Source: Otatea glauca (Eukaryota > Streptophyta > Magnoliopsida > Poales > Poaceae). Taken from it: DNA of 64,000 nt. Location: NCBI GenBank assembly GCA_036346275.1, contig CM070730.1, positions 1,674,309 to 1,738,308 of the forward strand, given 5' to 3'. Of the stretch, positions 33,435-46,421 are shown piece by piece (position 1 is the stretch's first letter; each line of letters begins with the position of its first letter). The position numbers were made by a program, and so were the translations under genes. The notes below the pieces were generated by a model that saw nothing but the letters and a program-made list of their open reading frames with translations, did not search any database and had not been told where the DNA came from.

Positions 33435-34371
33435 TTACTTTGAGCGAAATTTATAAACTACACAAAGGATTCTTGGCCCGGTCTCACTATCATGCACGGT
33501 GCACGGAGAAGTTTGTGCCCTTGTTTCTCCTCTCTGGCCAGGAGTACTTGCTTTGCTTCACAAGTGTAGTACACAGTAAGATTAAGGTGCGGAGACCAAC
33601 TAGATACAGTACGATTGTGCAATCCTCCCCTCCGGCCGGCCTGCCGCCCTGCCCCATGCCTGCAACAGCGAAACCCCTGCCGTCCTTATCCACTCGAAGC
33701 TGCGGTGCTCGTGGCCCTACAGATTCCTCCCAGCGCCTGTCAGCAAAAAAAACTGCTCTATGACTGGGCTCGGTCATTGGTCCCTGCCGGATATTTTTTT
33801 TAAAAAAAAATTAGCGTCAAACGGGCAGGTCTCTACTCGTTTAGGCCCGTGAAGCCACGTGCTGGCACAATACGGCCCGTGAGGCCACTAGGTCGTACTT
33901 GGGTCAAAAACCCGGTATGTCGACTGGCATAGCACGGCCCGTTTATTAGTCGTGAATAAACGGGCTGTGCCATCTGGTAAATGGGCCGAGTCGTGCCGTG
34001 CTACCCGTTTGGACACATCTGCGTAGGGGTATGCCTGATGTGTAAATGGACTGTGATTTTTAGGTTACATTTGAAAATTTCTTTACTACTTAGGGCCTAC
34101 TTAGGAGCTCTGGAGACTTTTTCACTTGTAATGGAAAAATACCTGTAATTTTTCATTACCCAGAATTACCTGTGAAATCAAAACCCCCGTATGTTATCTG
34201 TTTGGAGAAGAAGATTAACAAGAGTCTCTTGCTCTTAGTATTCCCGTGAAATCAAATCACGTGTAATTAACAAGTGCCACTCTAGAAAAAGAAGAAGAAG
34301 ATGGTGATTAATAGAACGACAAGCATCCCTTATTAATTCATCAGAATTAGTGCATGATTGCATTATGCATG

Positions 34372-34487
34372 AATATTTTAGATCAAAACATAAAAATGCT
34401 CGATAACAATCAAATAATGAAGTAAGCACAATATTTTAGATCAAAACATAAAAATACTCGATAACAATCAAATAATGAAGTAAGCAC
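34372..34487. repeat. 58-bp tandem duplication
   Basis: Two copies beginning AATATTTTAGATCAAAAC at 34,372 and 34,430, with one difference seen (ATGCTCG against ATACTCG). Confidence 0.9.
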
Positions 34488-36324
34488 GGAACAAATCAAC
34501 AACTTGTTCAATTACTTACAACAATAAAAAAAAAGAACCGGTCACTTGATCCACGCACCCTTTGAGCTCCTCGTATCAACAATCAAGTGATGGACCACAC
34601 ATCCCTTGTGGCTTGAGCTCCTCCAAGTCGTCGTTCGTCAAGCTCCTACCTGCCCTGCCTAGACTCATAGGCGTTGGTGCCATCGGGGGACCTATTGCTC
34701 CCGCTATCGCTAATGGGCTCGCAGAGCCGTCACTGATGGGTGTGACACTGATGTCTAGGGTTCAAGAGCTCGCCGCCGTTGATGATGGGCTCCCCATAGC
34801 TACCGCCAACAATGGGTTTACCACCGCTTGCCCCCACGCCTAGAATTCCAGGATGTGAATCGAGTTGCAAGTCGCAAGCGACGAGGAGAGGGCGAGAGGC
34901 CGATATTTGTCGGAAAAAATGTCACCTGCCTAGGAGATAATATTTATCTGGTTGTATAGGCCCAAACCTGGTGTAACATTTATGCCCATCCAAGTAGATT
35001 ATTGCAGCTTAGCCAAGAAAAATTTAGGAGCTTCTATTTTACACCAGTTTTGAGTCCAAAACCGGCCTTGTGCGTCATTTATTCACTCACCCCATTCTGA
35101 GGAAAAACAGGGACGCCAACTTGTGGGACACACTTCCTACCAATTTTCTCGTGCGCTGTTTACCTTCATACGAAACAGGAGCAACGAACTATATCTATTA
35201 AAGTAGAGAAACAAACAAATTTATTACATCCTGCTATGCCCGCAACAACTCTTATTTGCTTTCCATATCTTTCTCGCTTCCATCGTCTCCTTCCCAAAAT
35301 CCCTATCCTCTCTAATCATCCTCCCTGCTACCTCTCCCCTCTCCCTAAGTTTTCTCCCATTGTGTACAAGCCGAAATGAAGGTGCCACCATTGTTGATAG
35401 AATATGAGCTTTGCAAGTGAAGGAGACCGTACCTTTTGGCGGACGGACTAGCTCCGGATACGGTTGCGCAGGCACAATGTTGATCAGTGCGGTAGTGACC
35501 AGGGCTAGAGGCGGATTGCGAAGAGGTGGGCGGCTGTAAGGTTGAGGATGCCGATTAGAATGGATGAATAGGCGGTTTTAAAATTTTCTTCTCTAATTAA
35601 TAATCGTCTATGTCAAAACCTAAATAATATGCGAAAATGATAAATTAAGGTTTTGACAATTAAAACTTAAATCAACTAGGCTCACTAAGTGCACTACCTA
35701 ATTATGTCTTTAATAACAATTTGCAATCCTAAAAACAATTAAGCAATTTAATTCTAGGAATGTAAATTGCAACAATATAAATAAGAATTGTAAGCAGAAG
35801 AGACATCATATTTTTTACCGTGGTATTTGGAGACTTGCCTATCTCCCCTAGTGCACGTTGAGGTTATCCCAATCACATTGGACCAGCTCCACGAATTGAG
35901 TACCCACCTCGAATCCACTAGTGGTACCTCCTTTTTCCTCCCGGGTAAGTGAGCTCCAACCTTCACAAACTTTGTCGGGGCTTCTCACAACCTCCGTTGA
36001 GAGCTCCTGCATATGACGCTCTACGCCGTCTAGGAGACAGCAACCTCCAAGAGTAACAAGTCAAGCAATCCCGCTTGAGCCTCACCAAGTACAACACATG
36101 TACAATAGTGATCACCAAGTGTAATACATGCACAAGAATCCCCTCAAGTGCAACACATGCACAAGAGGCTCTCAATCCCCTCCTAATTGCAACACATGTA
36201 ATTAGAGATCACTCTTATCTCAAAAGACAAAATGAAGAAGGCAACACATGCATTTCACCCTCAAGACCTTTTATAGTCCCCACACGAAATCTTTCCGTTG
36301 GAGGACAAAATGGGATTTTTCAGC

Positions 36325-36605
36325 AAAATCCGGCACCGCCCAACTGAGCCGGTAGTGCCGACCTCCAGGACAACGACTAGTAAACTAACCGTTGCGTAGG
36401 AACCCCAGCACTACCGCCCAACTAAGCGCGGTAGTGCCGCTCGAGCGGCAGTACTGGCCCCACAGGCGGTACTACCGACCTCAGCGCAACTCCAGAGCAC
36501 CTCTCTGGAATATAATTACCAGCCTCATTGAGGTAGTAGTACCGGTCGAGCGGCAATACCGGCTTCCATAAGCGGTACTGCCGGCCTTAATGAGCGGTAG
36601 TGTTA
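36325..36605. repeat. Array of short GCGGTAGTGCCG-like motifs
   Basis: At least nine direct or inverted copies of a 'GCGGTASTRCCG' motif within 280 bp, typical of a grass intergenic repeat. No coding sense. Confidence 0.65.
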
Positions 36606-36664
36606 GCCACAGGGAGAAAATTAGGTTTTTCATAAAAACTTTTTCTCTAAACTATCAAAGATTG

Positions 36665-37045
36665 ATTCTTTGAACCATGTGACGATCAACACATGATAAA
36701 GACAATTTGCAAAATACATTTGCAAACCCTATTCACATGCTCCAAAGAATCACATTAAACCTTTAACTTATTTGCGAAATACATTCGTAAATAAACCAAG
36801 AACCTATGAGATCAATCCTCTTAGCCATGTGATGATAAACACATGATCAAGTCAATTTACAAAACACATTTGCAAACCCTATTCACATGCTCTAGAATCG
36901 AAACCCATAACCTCCAGTTCATTTGCAAAATACATTTGCAAATAACAAATCTAATCGATTAACTCTGATCTTGAGCCATGAGATAATCAACGCATGATCA
37001 TAACATTTTGCAAAACACATTTGCAAATGCTTATCTCATGCTCGA
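36665..37045. repeat. Diverged tandem repeats of about 150-170 bp
   Basis: Three copies of a block with 'GAGCCATGWGATRATCAACR', 'TTTGCAAAACACATTTGCAA' and 'CACATGCTC' begin near 36,670, 36,825 and 36,975. AT-rich and non-coding. Confidence 0.65.
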
Positions 37046-38473
37046 ATCAATAAAATCGCCCCTCCACCGGTTTCAAAAATCACTAGAAACCAAACCGTTT
37101 CGAAGTCAACCTCTTTGAACTCAATGGTAAAAAATCGAAAAAAATTCAAAAATCGATCGATTTTGTCAATTTTTGAGCGATTCTCGACCGGTTTTCTTCA
37201 AAAAATCGGCAAACTAAGCAATACAATTTGGAAGCCAATTTTCTAACAATTTTTGAGCCACTTTCGCCGGTTTTCCACACATATATGATACGGATATGAG
37301 AAGCTACACCAGCATCAATCTCGATGATTTTAGCATGCATATACTATATCATTGGAAAAATCTGGAAGTCTAGTTTCCAGCGCTTCAAACCTTGTATCAT
37401 TTCGACTTCCGAAGCAAAAATTATAACCATTTAAGTGAAAGCTGCAAAGACTGTTTTGTAGGTGCGCGAGATTAAAAGAAGACTCCTTAAATGCTCTACC
37501 AATATGACCTTCTACAAACCTTCATTAGTATTTGTGTTCATATCTAGCTAGGAAGGTTGTTCCTAGTATAAATACCTTATGGCTCTCCATTGTAAGTAGT
37601 GAAAAGTGAAAAATGTTGTTATGAGTAATTTTTAGAATCAACCACCATGGAATGGTTGTATGGAGGGATTCTTTTCCACCCCGGTCATTTGACGACTCCT
37701 AGTGTAGCTGGGTGAATGACTTGATTTATGTTGCTGTGTTGAGACAGTGGTTGGTTTCAAGTACGTTTGTCAAGTTGCACTATTATCTTGGCTGTTTACA
37801 GTTAGTTATTCTCTTTCTTCCTCTCATATCGTGAAGATCGGGCACTCACCCTATATCAATATAATTTTCTATTTTTTTTAGTTGGACCTTTTTATCGAGT
37901 CGGCTTGATACGGTTGAAAATCACGATTTTCATCAATTATTGAAACCATGTGCGCAAGCGCAGCAATCTTGTGCTTGGTCGTGAACGACGTGCAGTGCAC
38001 CACCGGTGGCAGGGGCGCACTTTTGGTTCAAAGACAAAAGGTGGATGGGATGGGGCTATCCACCTTAGTAATGATGAAGCTATTTAAGTACATGTTTGGT
38101 TGGAGGGATGAGAGATAGATACGATGAACCAAATTTTTGTTTGGTTGGTAGATAAGAGTTGAATGGTGGATAAGATAAGAATTTATATTTGGTTGACAGA
38201 ATGAGAGTTGGATGGCCTCATCCAGCATCTATCATGAATATTTTAGTTCTTTAACTGTCCTTATCTACCCATCTATTCAACCAAACAGCAGAATAAGTAT
38301 AGAAAAAAATATATAGAGCTATTATATCCATCCTTTGCGGCTGAACCAAACCGACATCACCAAGATGGATGTGTTAAATTCGGCAGGAATTAATTAACTC
38401 CATCTCCTTTTGCAGTCAGTGTCTTTTTTCGATCCGCCCCTCCCTTTCCTCTTCTTGCGAGCCCCCCGAGCTT

Positions 38474-38480
38474 TATATAA
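38474..38480 (+). promoter_or_regulatory. TATA box of the dehydrogenase gene
   Basis: TATATAA inside CTTTATATAAATGC, 170 bp before the start codon. A pyrimidine-rich leader follows (38,500-38,550). It is the only strong TATA element just upstream. Confidence 0.6.
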
Positions 38481-38649
38481 ATGCGGGTCGGCGCCCTCAT
38501 TTCGTCCTCCACATCCAGCACCTCACCCTTAGCCTTAGGCCTCAACACTCTCCTCGCCGGCTCGCTAGCGGCTACCCACGCGGTGAGTCACATAGACTGG
38601 CGCGTGCGCATTTCTAGCTTGCCAGCGCGCGCGCGGTGGTGGAGTTGAG

Positions 38650-40538
38650 ATGCTGCAGGCGGTGAAGTACCTGCTGGGTTCCCCCGGCGCCAACGGCTTC
38701 GGCTCCAAGTCCACCGCCGAGGATGTCACCGCCGCCTGCCCCGACCTCTGCTCCATCACCGCCATCATCACCGGTACGCTATACTCAGTAACACGCCGTG
38801 CTGGTCGATCGATATGATCGGTCTTATGTATGACATGATCGAGTTTTTGATTCTGTGGTGCGTACAACGCAGGTGCGACGTCGGGGATCGGGGCGGAGAC
38901 GGCGCGGGTGCTGGCGAAGCGCGGGGCGAGGGTGGTCATCCCGGCGCGGAACGTCAAGGCCGCCGAGGACATGCGCGCGCGCATCCGCGGCGAGTGCCCC
39001 GGCGCCGATGTCCTCGTGCTGCCGCTCGACCTCAGCTCGCTCTCCTCCGTCCGCGCCTTCGCCGAACGGTTCCTCTCCCTCGGCCTCCCCCTCCACCTCC
39101 TCATGTACGTACGCGCTTAACTCTTTTGCGTCGCTTTCGATCGAGTGCGTGTGCGGGTGCTAAATTCGTTGGGCTAATGGATGCAGAAACAACGCGGGCA
39201 AGTTCTCGCACGGGCAGCTCGCGCTGTCGGAGGACGGCGTCGAGATGACGTTCGCCACCAACTATCTAGGTACGTAGCTAGCTAGACCTGGATTCATGTA
39301 CGCTGCGCCTGCGTAGACATCAAACTGATGGTCTGGTGTGGTTCATTTCGGGTGTGAATTCAGGGCATTTTCTGCTGACCAAGTTGCTGCTGGAGAGGAT
39401 GGCGGCGACGGCGGCGGCGACGGGCGTGCAGGGCCGCATCGTCAACGTGTCGTCCAGCGTGCACAGCTGGTTCGCCGGCGACTGGGCGGAGTACCTCCAC
39501 CTCGTCACCCGCCGGAAGATGTGAGCATGTTCCTCTCCTACCTCACAGTCTCTCGTTAATTCTTCGCCTAACTCGATCATTAATTTTATCCCGTTGCTAA
39601 TCGCCATTGCTTAGCCGCTAACCTCGGCATGTGCTGCCGCACGTACGTACAGACCTTACGACGCCACGCAAGCCTACGCGGTCTCCAAGCTCGCCAATGT
39701 GCTGCACACCATGGAACTCGCCCTGCGGCTCCAGGTCCGTTCGTTTTGCCATGTGATGTGAGTCTCAACCGGTAGTACTCCATTTCGCGGCTTTTTGGCC
39801 GAATGATTCGTGTGGGCATTGCTGAGCTTTCTCCGTTTTGGCCTTTTGGGCGTGTGCGGCTTGGTTGGATCGATGATTAGGAAATGGGCGCGAATGTGAC
39901 GGTCAACTGCGTCCACCCGGGCATCGTGAGGACCCGGCTCAACCGCGACCGCGAGGGCTTCGTCACAGGTGTGTATATATACATTACTATGCGCACACTG
40001 GCTTGCAAGAAATAGCATTTGATCTGAATAATGGTAGATTGCTGATCGAATCAAGTGCTTTCGAAAATGAAAATTTGTGCCGCAGATCTGGTGTTCCTGC
40101 TGCTGTCCAAGCTCCTGAAAACCATCCCTCAGGTGATTGATTAATTAACGCACCGTCCACCAAATCTCTTAATTTAAGCCCTGCTCCATGTGTTGGGTCT
40201 CGTGCCATGTCTTGCTGCTGCTGCTCTCTCTGCCCGCCTGCACCGGAGGGAGGAGCCTCGCTTATAATTATTGCACCGCTCATTACTAACCCGCGGTTGC
40301 CACATCGCCGGTCTACTGACCTTCGCAGGCCGCGGCCAACACGTGCTACGTCGCGGCCCACCCGAGGCTGGCCGGCGTGTCCGGCCGCTATTTCGCCGAC
40401 TGCAACGAGGCGCTGCCGTCGCCGGCCGCCACCAACCGCCCCGAGGCCGCGCGGCTGTGGAAGATCTCCGAGGCGATGATCTGCTCAAACCAACAGGACA
40501 ATACTCCTACAGTACTACTACAAGACAGGAACATCTGA
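38650..40538 (+). CDS. Short-chain dehydrogenase/reductase, TIC32-like, eight exons
   Basis: Exons: 38,650-38,773; 38,873-39,104; 39,187-39,269; 39,364-39,520; 39,653-39,734; 39,881-39,968; 40,086-40,132; 40,329-40,538. All introns are GT-AG and the frame stays open for 299 residues. The enzyme should use NAD(P)H to reduce or oxidise a small carbonyl compound; the substrate cannot be told. Motifs: cofactor site TGATSGIG (41-48), NNAG (79-82), catalytic Ser in NVSSSVHSW (133-141), YAVSK (Tyr166, Lys170), and HPGIVRT (197-203). The N-terminal 35 residues (MLQAVKYLLGSPGANGFGSK) match plant proteins named TIC32-like or retinol-dehydrogenase-like, of similar length. The start is the first ATG after the TATA box. 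This is the only gene here without visible damage. Membership in the family is firm; a chloroplast import role is only inherited from the name. Confidence 0.93.
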
Positions 40539-43500
40539 CTATTACCACCCTTATAATTATCTCTTCTTTTTTCTTTTGCTCGTTCTACTGCAAGCTGTAG
40601 CATACACACATATATTTGTAGCATTATTATAGTACTATTATATAGTTGTATCCAATTAGTGATCGTGTTACAGAGAGGGACTTATCTGTAAGAGCTGACG
40701 TTTTGAGATGTGAACCACTTGCATATACTATAATACTAGAGTGTCATTCACTTGTGGGTCAGGAAGTCATCGCATTTTAGCATCCTGTGTAACCTAGCCG
40801 AGCTCTCCTACCTGGTATATGTTAACTAACGACGCTTTTTTTGTGGATGATGAGGTTATTTTTATAATTGCATTGAGTTGAAGATCAGATTTGAAAAAAA
40901 AAAGCATTGCTATAGCTCTAAAAAAAGCGATGATTTCGTGGGTCGGTGACATACACGCTTTGCACTTTGTCCAGGAGCACTAGCTTTAGGCTTTAGCCAG
41001 TTTATTTCGTCAGTGAGATACTCATGCCTATACATGTATACTCCATCTGTCTGCCTCCAGTTCATCCGTTCATGTCAGAAAAGGTGACATGTCGAGTTGT
41101 GCATGGCACGCATGCTGCTTTGGAACATCCATCTAATCTATGCGTGCAAGTACAAGGTGGTGGTGCATGCATAGCACGGGTGAACGAGCGAATTGTCTTG
41201 TTCGATTGGATTCATCGATCGGCCAGGCCAGGCCTGGCCATGCGTGTTGCTCGGACTTCAGAGTCGTCAAAAAAGCGAAGGCTGGTGTGATCCCCATCCA
41301 AATGATTGCGTCCGTGGATGTGGATGCTGCCAAGGGAAGGTGTGGTCTTGGCCTTTTCGGCGTCGGACAAAGAATTGGATGTTGAGGCTTGGGGAGTCGC
41401 TTTGCGAGACTGCTGCCTTTGATGGTTGGTGACCACCCGAATTTTCCCTCTTTTTTTTTCCCTGCTTGATAATCACATTCTGCCGTAAAAAGGGTAATGC
41501 ATTCTGTATGGGACATGAACTCGGTGATCTATCGAATGGAGGGATTGCGACATCAATGTGAATGTCCCTTTTGGGGGTATAACCACTTAATCAGATGCTT
41601 GTATGATAAAAAAGAAGAAGAAGTTCACATAATGTCAAAAGGCTACGGCATCAAGCTCAACTTCTCTGTACATTCCATAAAAAGTTCCATATTATTAGAA
41701 AGCTTAAACTTTTGGCAGTTTTCAGTTGAAACCTAAGGTCGCCAAACAGGGCGTAAATATCACCACTCCATGTGCTCTGTGTGCACACAGCTAAAATGAC
41801 AAAGAAATTGGACATGATGGAGTACACACTGTTTTCAGGTGTAACATGATTATGGTACCTAAAAAAAAATACTGTATGTCGTTTTTGACTTTTTACGGTC
41901 TCCGATGCAAGACTTCGTCTATAATTTACTATCATACTATACTAGCAAAAATAATAAAAATATATATTATGAAAATATTTTGCAAGATAAATCCAATGAC
42001 ACTATTTTCATACAGTGACTGAATATACTTTAACATATATTAATGATCAAAGATTCAAAAGCTTGACGGCACTGAACCTACGGCGACCTAAGTCTATGGA
42101 CTGATGGAGTACACGATAGAGTTTTCTTTCTATGCTCTATTAAAAGTAGACATGACTATTAACTCTGAAAAATCATCTCCTCCAAAGATAACCCTAGCAT
42201 AATGCAATCAAGAAAAAAAGAGAAGAGACTGACATATAACCAGCCTTCCATAGTGCTTACCAGTGGAGTGAGGTGACCAGTTGAGGATGTCTAGCTGTGC
42301 ATGGCCCACAATGTTTAGGCCTTTAGACCAACAACGAAGGCCAGTACGAGGAGGTGGCCCATAAAAAGACTGTAAAGAAGAATACAACGGAAGGCCTTCT
42401 CAGACTTTGAAACAGACCTCCCATGAGAAACTTTGAGGCCCAGCCTTGCAGTTGACCTCAAACAGCCACTTTATATACCAGAAAAAAAATGGAAAAAAAA
42501 ATTATGTTCCTTGTGTGCGCTGCAAAGCGCAAGGATGATCGATGTGTCACGAGACTTCTGTTACTTCCAAGCATTCAATGAAAAGCTGCATACCCAAATT
42601 AACAGCTGTTTCTTCCATAATATACTAGTATAGCGTCTTATCTTTCAGTTTTCTTTTCTCAGCACGTAATATATGGTCTTTTTCTTTTCTAGAATGTTTG
42701 TTTCCTTTTCCTTAATTCCAGGTTATTTGTTTCCTTTTCCTTGAGATGATGCTGCAGGTGGGGGGAGATCTGTTGTGGGCCATAGGATGAGTTAGATATA
42801 TTGAACAATGGCCATCGGATGTGGGTGAGTAAAGCTGAGGAAAGATCTGAGAGGTTAATTTTGATGGAGGCAAGTTTCTGGGGACGTTTCGCTAGGTGCA
42901 TGAAGGTTGGACCATCTCTATTGAGGTGCATTATTTGGGTTGGACGTAGAAAAGAATGCTTAAGTGCATTATAAGGGGGTATAGATTTTATGGGCCTTCC
43001 TTCTCCCTAGAGATGAGAGATCCATGTAATAACGTGGCGCCCTACAGTATCTACAGTATCAAGTTTTAGTATCAAACCACTGGGGTGGCTGTTTTTAAAA
43101 TCCTACATAACCATTCTTTTTTCTCTAGTATGAAGGTTTAGTATCAAACCACTGTGAACATCATGAAGTTGTCTTTTGACTCACCCCGAAAGGAGCAGAA
43201 TGTCACATGGAGTTCTAAGATGATTGGAAGGAATCCAAGATTATTACAGTCTGCTCTTGAAGGCAAAAGGAGAAACTGTTTGGATGAACCAATGATTCAC
43301 TGCCAAGAAATGATGATATGTCCCATTACCCAGACTTACGTTTTCTCTTCTAGCAGAAGTAGAACTGTTCATAATCAGCAGATGAGCTGACCACCAACTG
43401 GCCACTGGAACTAGCACAAGCTATAGATTCATCGATCAATGTATTGCTTTCCACTATTAGAAAGAGCGAGCAAATCATGTGAGGTGTCTTTCCTGGTTTC

Positions 43501-43544
43501 GGAGGGTGACGACAACCAACTTTTGAACGCTGCATTCATGGCCT
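40539..43544. other. Downstream and intergenic DNA, no recognised gene
   Basis: The 3' untranslated region of the dehydrogenase probably covers the first few hundred bases. Frames around 41,140-41,500 lie on both strands and match nothing known. A plus-strand frame at 43,154-43,390 is compositionally protein-like but unrecognised. A degenerate Stowaway-like element is listed separately. Confidence 0.4.
41857..42112. mobile_element. Degenerate Stowaway-like MITE
   Basis: The right end on the minus strand reads CTCCATCAGTCCATAGACTT, similar to the CTCCCTCCGTYCCA end of grass Stowaway elements, next to a TA. The left part (TGTCGTTTTTGACTTTTTAC, GATGCAAGACTT) also resembles that family, but its terminal repeat has decayed. 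Confidence 0.4.
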
Positions 43545-43552
43545 GACCAGAC

Positions 43553-43912
43553 CAGGTTCGCAAAATCGACGAAAATCGGTGGAAAATCGTGATTTTTGTT
43601 ATATCGGCTCGGCTTCTAAAATTGCTCGATAAACCGGTCCAATTAAAAAAAAATAAAAATTCGAAAAAAAATTATGCGACGTAAACCGGTCGAAAATCGA
43701 TGAAAATCGACAAAAATCGCTCAAAAAATAGTCCGCCAAAAAGTTCAACTCGTCTGTCGATTTTCCATGAAAACAGACTATTTTTTTATTTTTCTTTTCA
43801 AAAAATTTGATTTTGAAACTATACGATTTTCGACCGATTTTCGGCTCGATATTTCGAATTTTCGAAATTCGAATTTCGCCTGATTTTTCCCAAACCGATT
43901 TTGTTAACCCTG
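43553..43912. mobile_element. hAT-type MITE, 360 bp
   Basis: Inverted ends CAGGTTCGCAAAATCG and (minus strand) CAGGGTTAACAAAATCG. A perfect 8-bp duplication GACCAGAC lies at 43,545-43,552 and 43,913-43,920. The interior is made of many ATCGA, CGATTTT and CCGGT motifs, so it can pair with itself at many places. It has no coding capacity. Confidence 0.85.
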
Positions 43913-43920
43913 GACCAGAC

Positions 43921-44846
43921 CTGATGTCCAGCACCTTGATCTCTGCTCATCAATGTAACGGTGGACGGCAGGTTTCAACGCCTCACATATGTGCAGATTT
44001 AAGGCTGATAATTGAAGTTTCTGTTCAACCACATAACTGCCGCAGCAACGACATAATGCATCTGATAGACACTTGGCCAAGCTCAGGGAAGGCTGCCAAG
44101 CACATCAGGATTCAGTCCTGGCCATGGCAGGAAGGGGAGTTCGCCATCCACAGTTAATGTCTAACCTTTTGTGACACGGAAAACAAGCCTAGCATGATCC
44201 AATGACAAACTAGAGTTCTAGTAGACTTGCATAAGTAATGTTCAACCAGTGGAGTTTCAGTCCCTTTATTGATTCCAGCATATATGCGCCAGCGCCACCG
44301 TATTATCCATCTGGGACTTTAGTATAAAAGGGATTAGGCTATCCAAACAATGGATATTCTCTGGCAACTACTTGATGAAGTTCATGTGCTTCTATAGAAA
44401 ATTTCCTTTGATCTTCTTCATCGCCCTACCATGTTTTTCAGAAGCGACGTTGAAAGACATCAACAAATCTTAATGGATTGTTAATACGGGTGACTATCTG
44501 CTATTGCTGCATGTAGCTGTAGCCTGCAAGCTTGGTATCTAGTTGCGGGTACAGCACCTAGCATTTTAGGGGGAAACACCTATTCCATAAGAAGCGACTG
44601 GCTGAGTAAGGCTTTAACAGTAAGGCAATAACAATCTCACATTCACCTTGTATGTTCAAGTACACTAAATTTACAAATGTTTGTACTTCAGATAAAGCAT
44701 ATCTCAATCTCTCAAATGTAATCCTAAATGGCTCCACAGTCCCGCCTAAACATTGAAAAAGGCTAGAAAAAGATATCGAAGAATCAAGACACTTTCTTAT
44801 CGTGAGAAATCCACAGAAAAATTTGTAGTGGCAGTCAATACTACCT
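43921..44846. other. Between the MITE and the FMN-binding gene
   Basis: A plus-strand frame at 43,924-44,157 (ending IQSWPWQEGEFAIHS) looks protein-like but I do not recognise it; it may be an exon relic. The rest is probably the 3' flank of the minus-strand gene. Confidence 0.35.
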
Positions 44847-46421
44847 TTACGGGCTAACCTTTTCAGCCAACCAATCTTTGAACCCATCTTCCTTCTGGCT
44901 TCCTGTAAACATCAACCTTTGGTTGCTTTCCAGTTTCAAATAATCAACCTAAGTAAAATATAACAATGAAGAGTATTAGATGACTGATCATTGACAAGAC
45001 TAACTGCATCAGGGAACAGTAGTTAGGGGCGAATGAATTTGCAATATTCTGAACATTTGGAATCCACTGATTCTATATTAAAAAATTACTGATTAGAAAA
45101 TGTGAGCAACACAAACAAAGTTGAAAATAGAGGTACCTAACCTTTTCCGGATCAAGAACCAGAAGACAAAAGGCATCTACTGACTACTTGGCCAGCTGAT
45201 GGATCGAGACAAGCATCCTTAACGAGATCATCATCTCCAACAGGAACACCTGGGCATGGTCCTAAATACTGCAGTCTCGACTTTACTGAGCTTGCAAACC
45301 AAGCTTTCTCTCTCTGCTGTGTAAAGAAATGACAGATAATGTTTACAATGGAATGAGATTAATGAAATTAAGCTACATTATATAAGCAACAGAACGCAGT
45401 AACACACTGTTACTATTCTGACTTTTTATACACACACAAAAGCTTTGAATGGTGAAAGCTCTGGACACATGGACATAAGGTGAGCTGTGGTCCGCTGAAG
45501 AGATGAACAAACCCCATGTGTAAACTAAAACCTATCCTAAACTGAACTAATTGAACAACTGACTAGTTTGCACATAACCAAACCTTTGCACTACAGTTAT
45601 GCTTCCATTTCTAAGACATCTTCACTATACCGAATAGAACACAACGCGTACTCTACTGTACTCAGCTCTAACCTGGAGCTTGGCAGGGTCTGGGCTCGAA
45701 CCATCAATTAAATCTATGCTTCCGCTGATACGGAATTGTTCCCAAGTGTCAGTGAAGTACCAACATATCTGCAAGGAAATACAAGGTCAGGTCTTTCTCT
45801 ATAGGCACCTGGCACTGGTAATGCTCAAACCGTGCCTTCATATATCTTGTTTATGGATTACACAGTGATATGTAACTGTGCCAGTTCTTTCCATCGTACC
45901 TCACCGAAGGGGCAATTCTTGATCTCACCAATATGTTCAATCAGAATTCACACATGGAAGCATACGAGGCAATTAGTGAGCGGCAACAAACACTACAGTA
46001 ACACATACGAAGTTTGCAAGCACAGGAATAGCAACACACCTTGTTGATTCGTGCATCCGTATTGATCTGAAGATTATCACAGTGTTCTTGGAACCCCCTA
46101 ACAAAAAATAAATAAATTCGGTGTTCTAAAAATAAAATTCGGATCGAAACCGGTAAAAAGTGGAGGGTAAGGGCACAGAACTGCCCCTCGCGGTGAAAAC
46201 GACGGTGCGGTTTGCCGGCCAGCCGCCGCTGCCCACCGTGGCCTGAAACGATCGATCGTTAAGATATTTCGATCTCCCCGAAAGGGGGAATACAGGCGAT
46301 CAAAACGTACGAGTTGGAAGAAGTTGGAGTACTTGAGGTGGGCGTTGGCGTCCAACGCCCGCTGCAGTAGCGCTCTCCAGGGGCTCGAAAGGGCCGACGC
46401 GGCGGCGCCACCGCCGGTCAT
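44847..46421 (-). pseudogene. Pyridoxamine 5'-phosphate oxidase-like FMN-binding protein (Alr4036 type), damaged
   Basis: Minus-strand exons: 46,421-46,311 (37 codons, MTGGGAAASALSSPWRALLQ); 46,242 to about 46,182 or 46,151 (ATVGSGGWPANRTVVF); 46,097-46,040 (GFQEHCDNLQINTDARINK); about 45,923-45,900 (IKNCPFGE); 45,768-45,673 (ICWYFTDTWEQFRISGSID); 45,313-45,142 (REKAWFASSVKSRLQYLGPC); 44,948-44,847 (ending WLAEKVSP). Together they cover the plant protein of the PPOX-like FMN-binding family, about 200 residues; members bind FMN and the exact reaction is unproven. Damage: exon 2 has no good donor where the family needs one; exon 4 is preceded by CAT instead of an AG, costing three codons if the next AG is used; and exon 6 carries an extra 7 bp (AGTAG repeated near 45,180) that shifts the frame to an early stop. 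The other junctions are clean GT-AG. I infer a recent pseudogene, but an assembly error at the 7-bp site is possible. Confidence 0.82.

Larger units (their letters stand above)
33438..38470. other. Intergenic repeats, no recognised gene
   Basis: Holds the 58-bp duplication at 34,372, motif arrays at 36.3-37.05 kb, and from 37.06-37.3 kb AT-rich sequence with ATCGA/ACCGGTTTTC motifs. Around 37,560 there is an LTR-promoter-like AGTATAAATACC, but no partner. At 38,090-38,290 several TTTGGTTG/CAACCAAA blocks suggest an old MITE. The frame at 34,562-34,843 is unsupported. Confidence 0.4.

Noticed and set aside
34091..34260. A possible MITE beginning GGGCCTACTTAGGAGCTC
   Set aside because: No matching inverted end or target duplication was found downstream.
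36325..37045. Possible CRISPR-like repeat-spacer structure
   Set aside because: This is eukaryotic nuclear DNA. The motifs are diverged, occur in both orientations and have irregular spacing.
38855..39163. Alternative frames over the dehydrogenase exons
   Set aside because: The frame that links all eight exons with GT-AG introns and carries every family motif explains the region.
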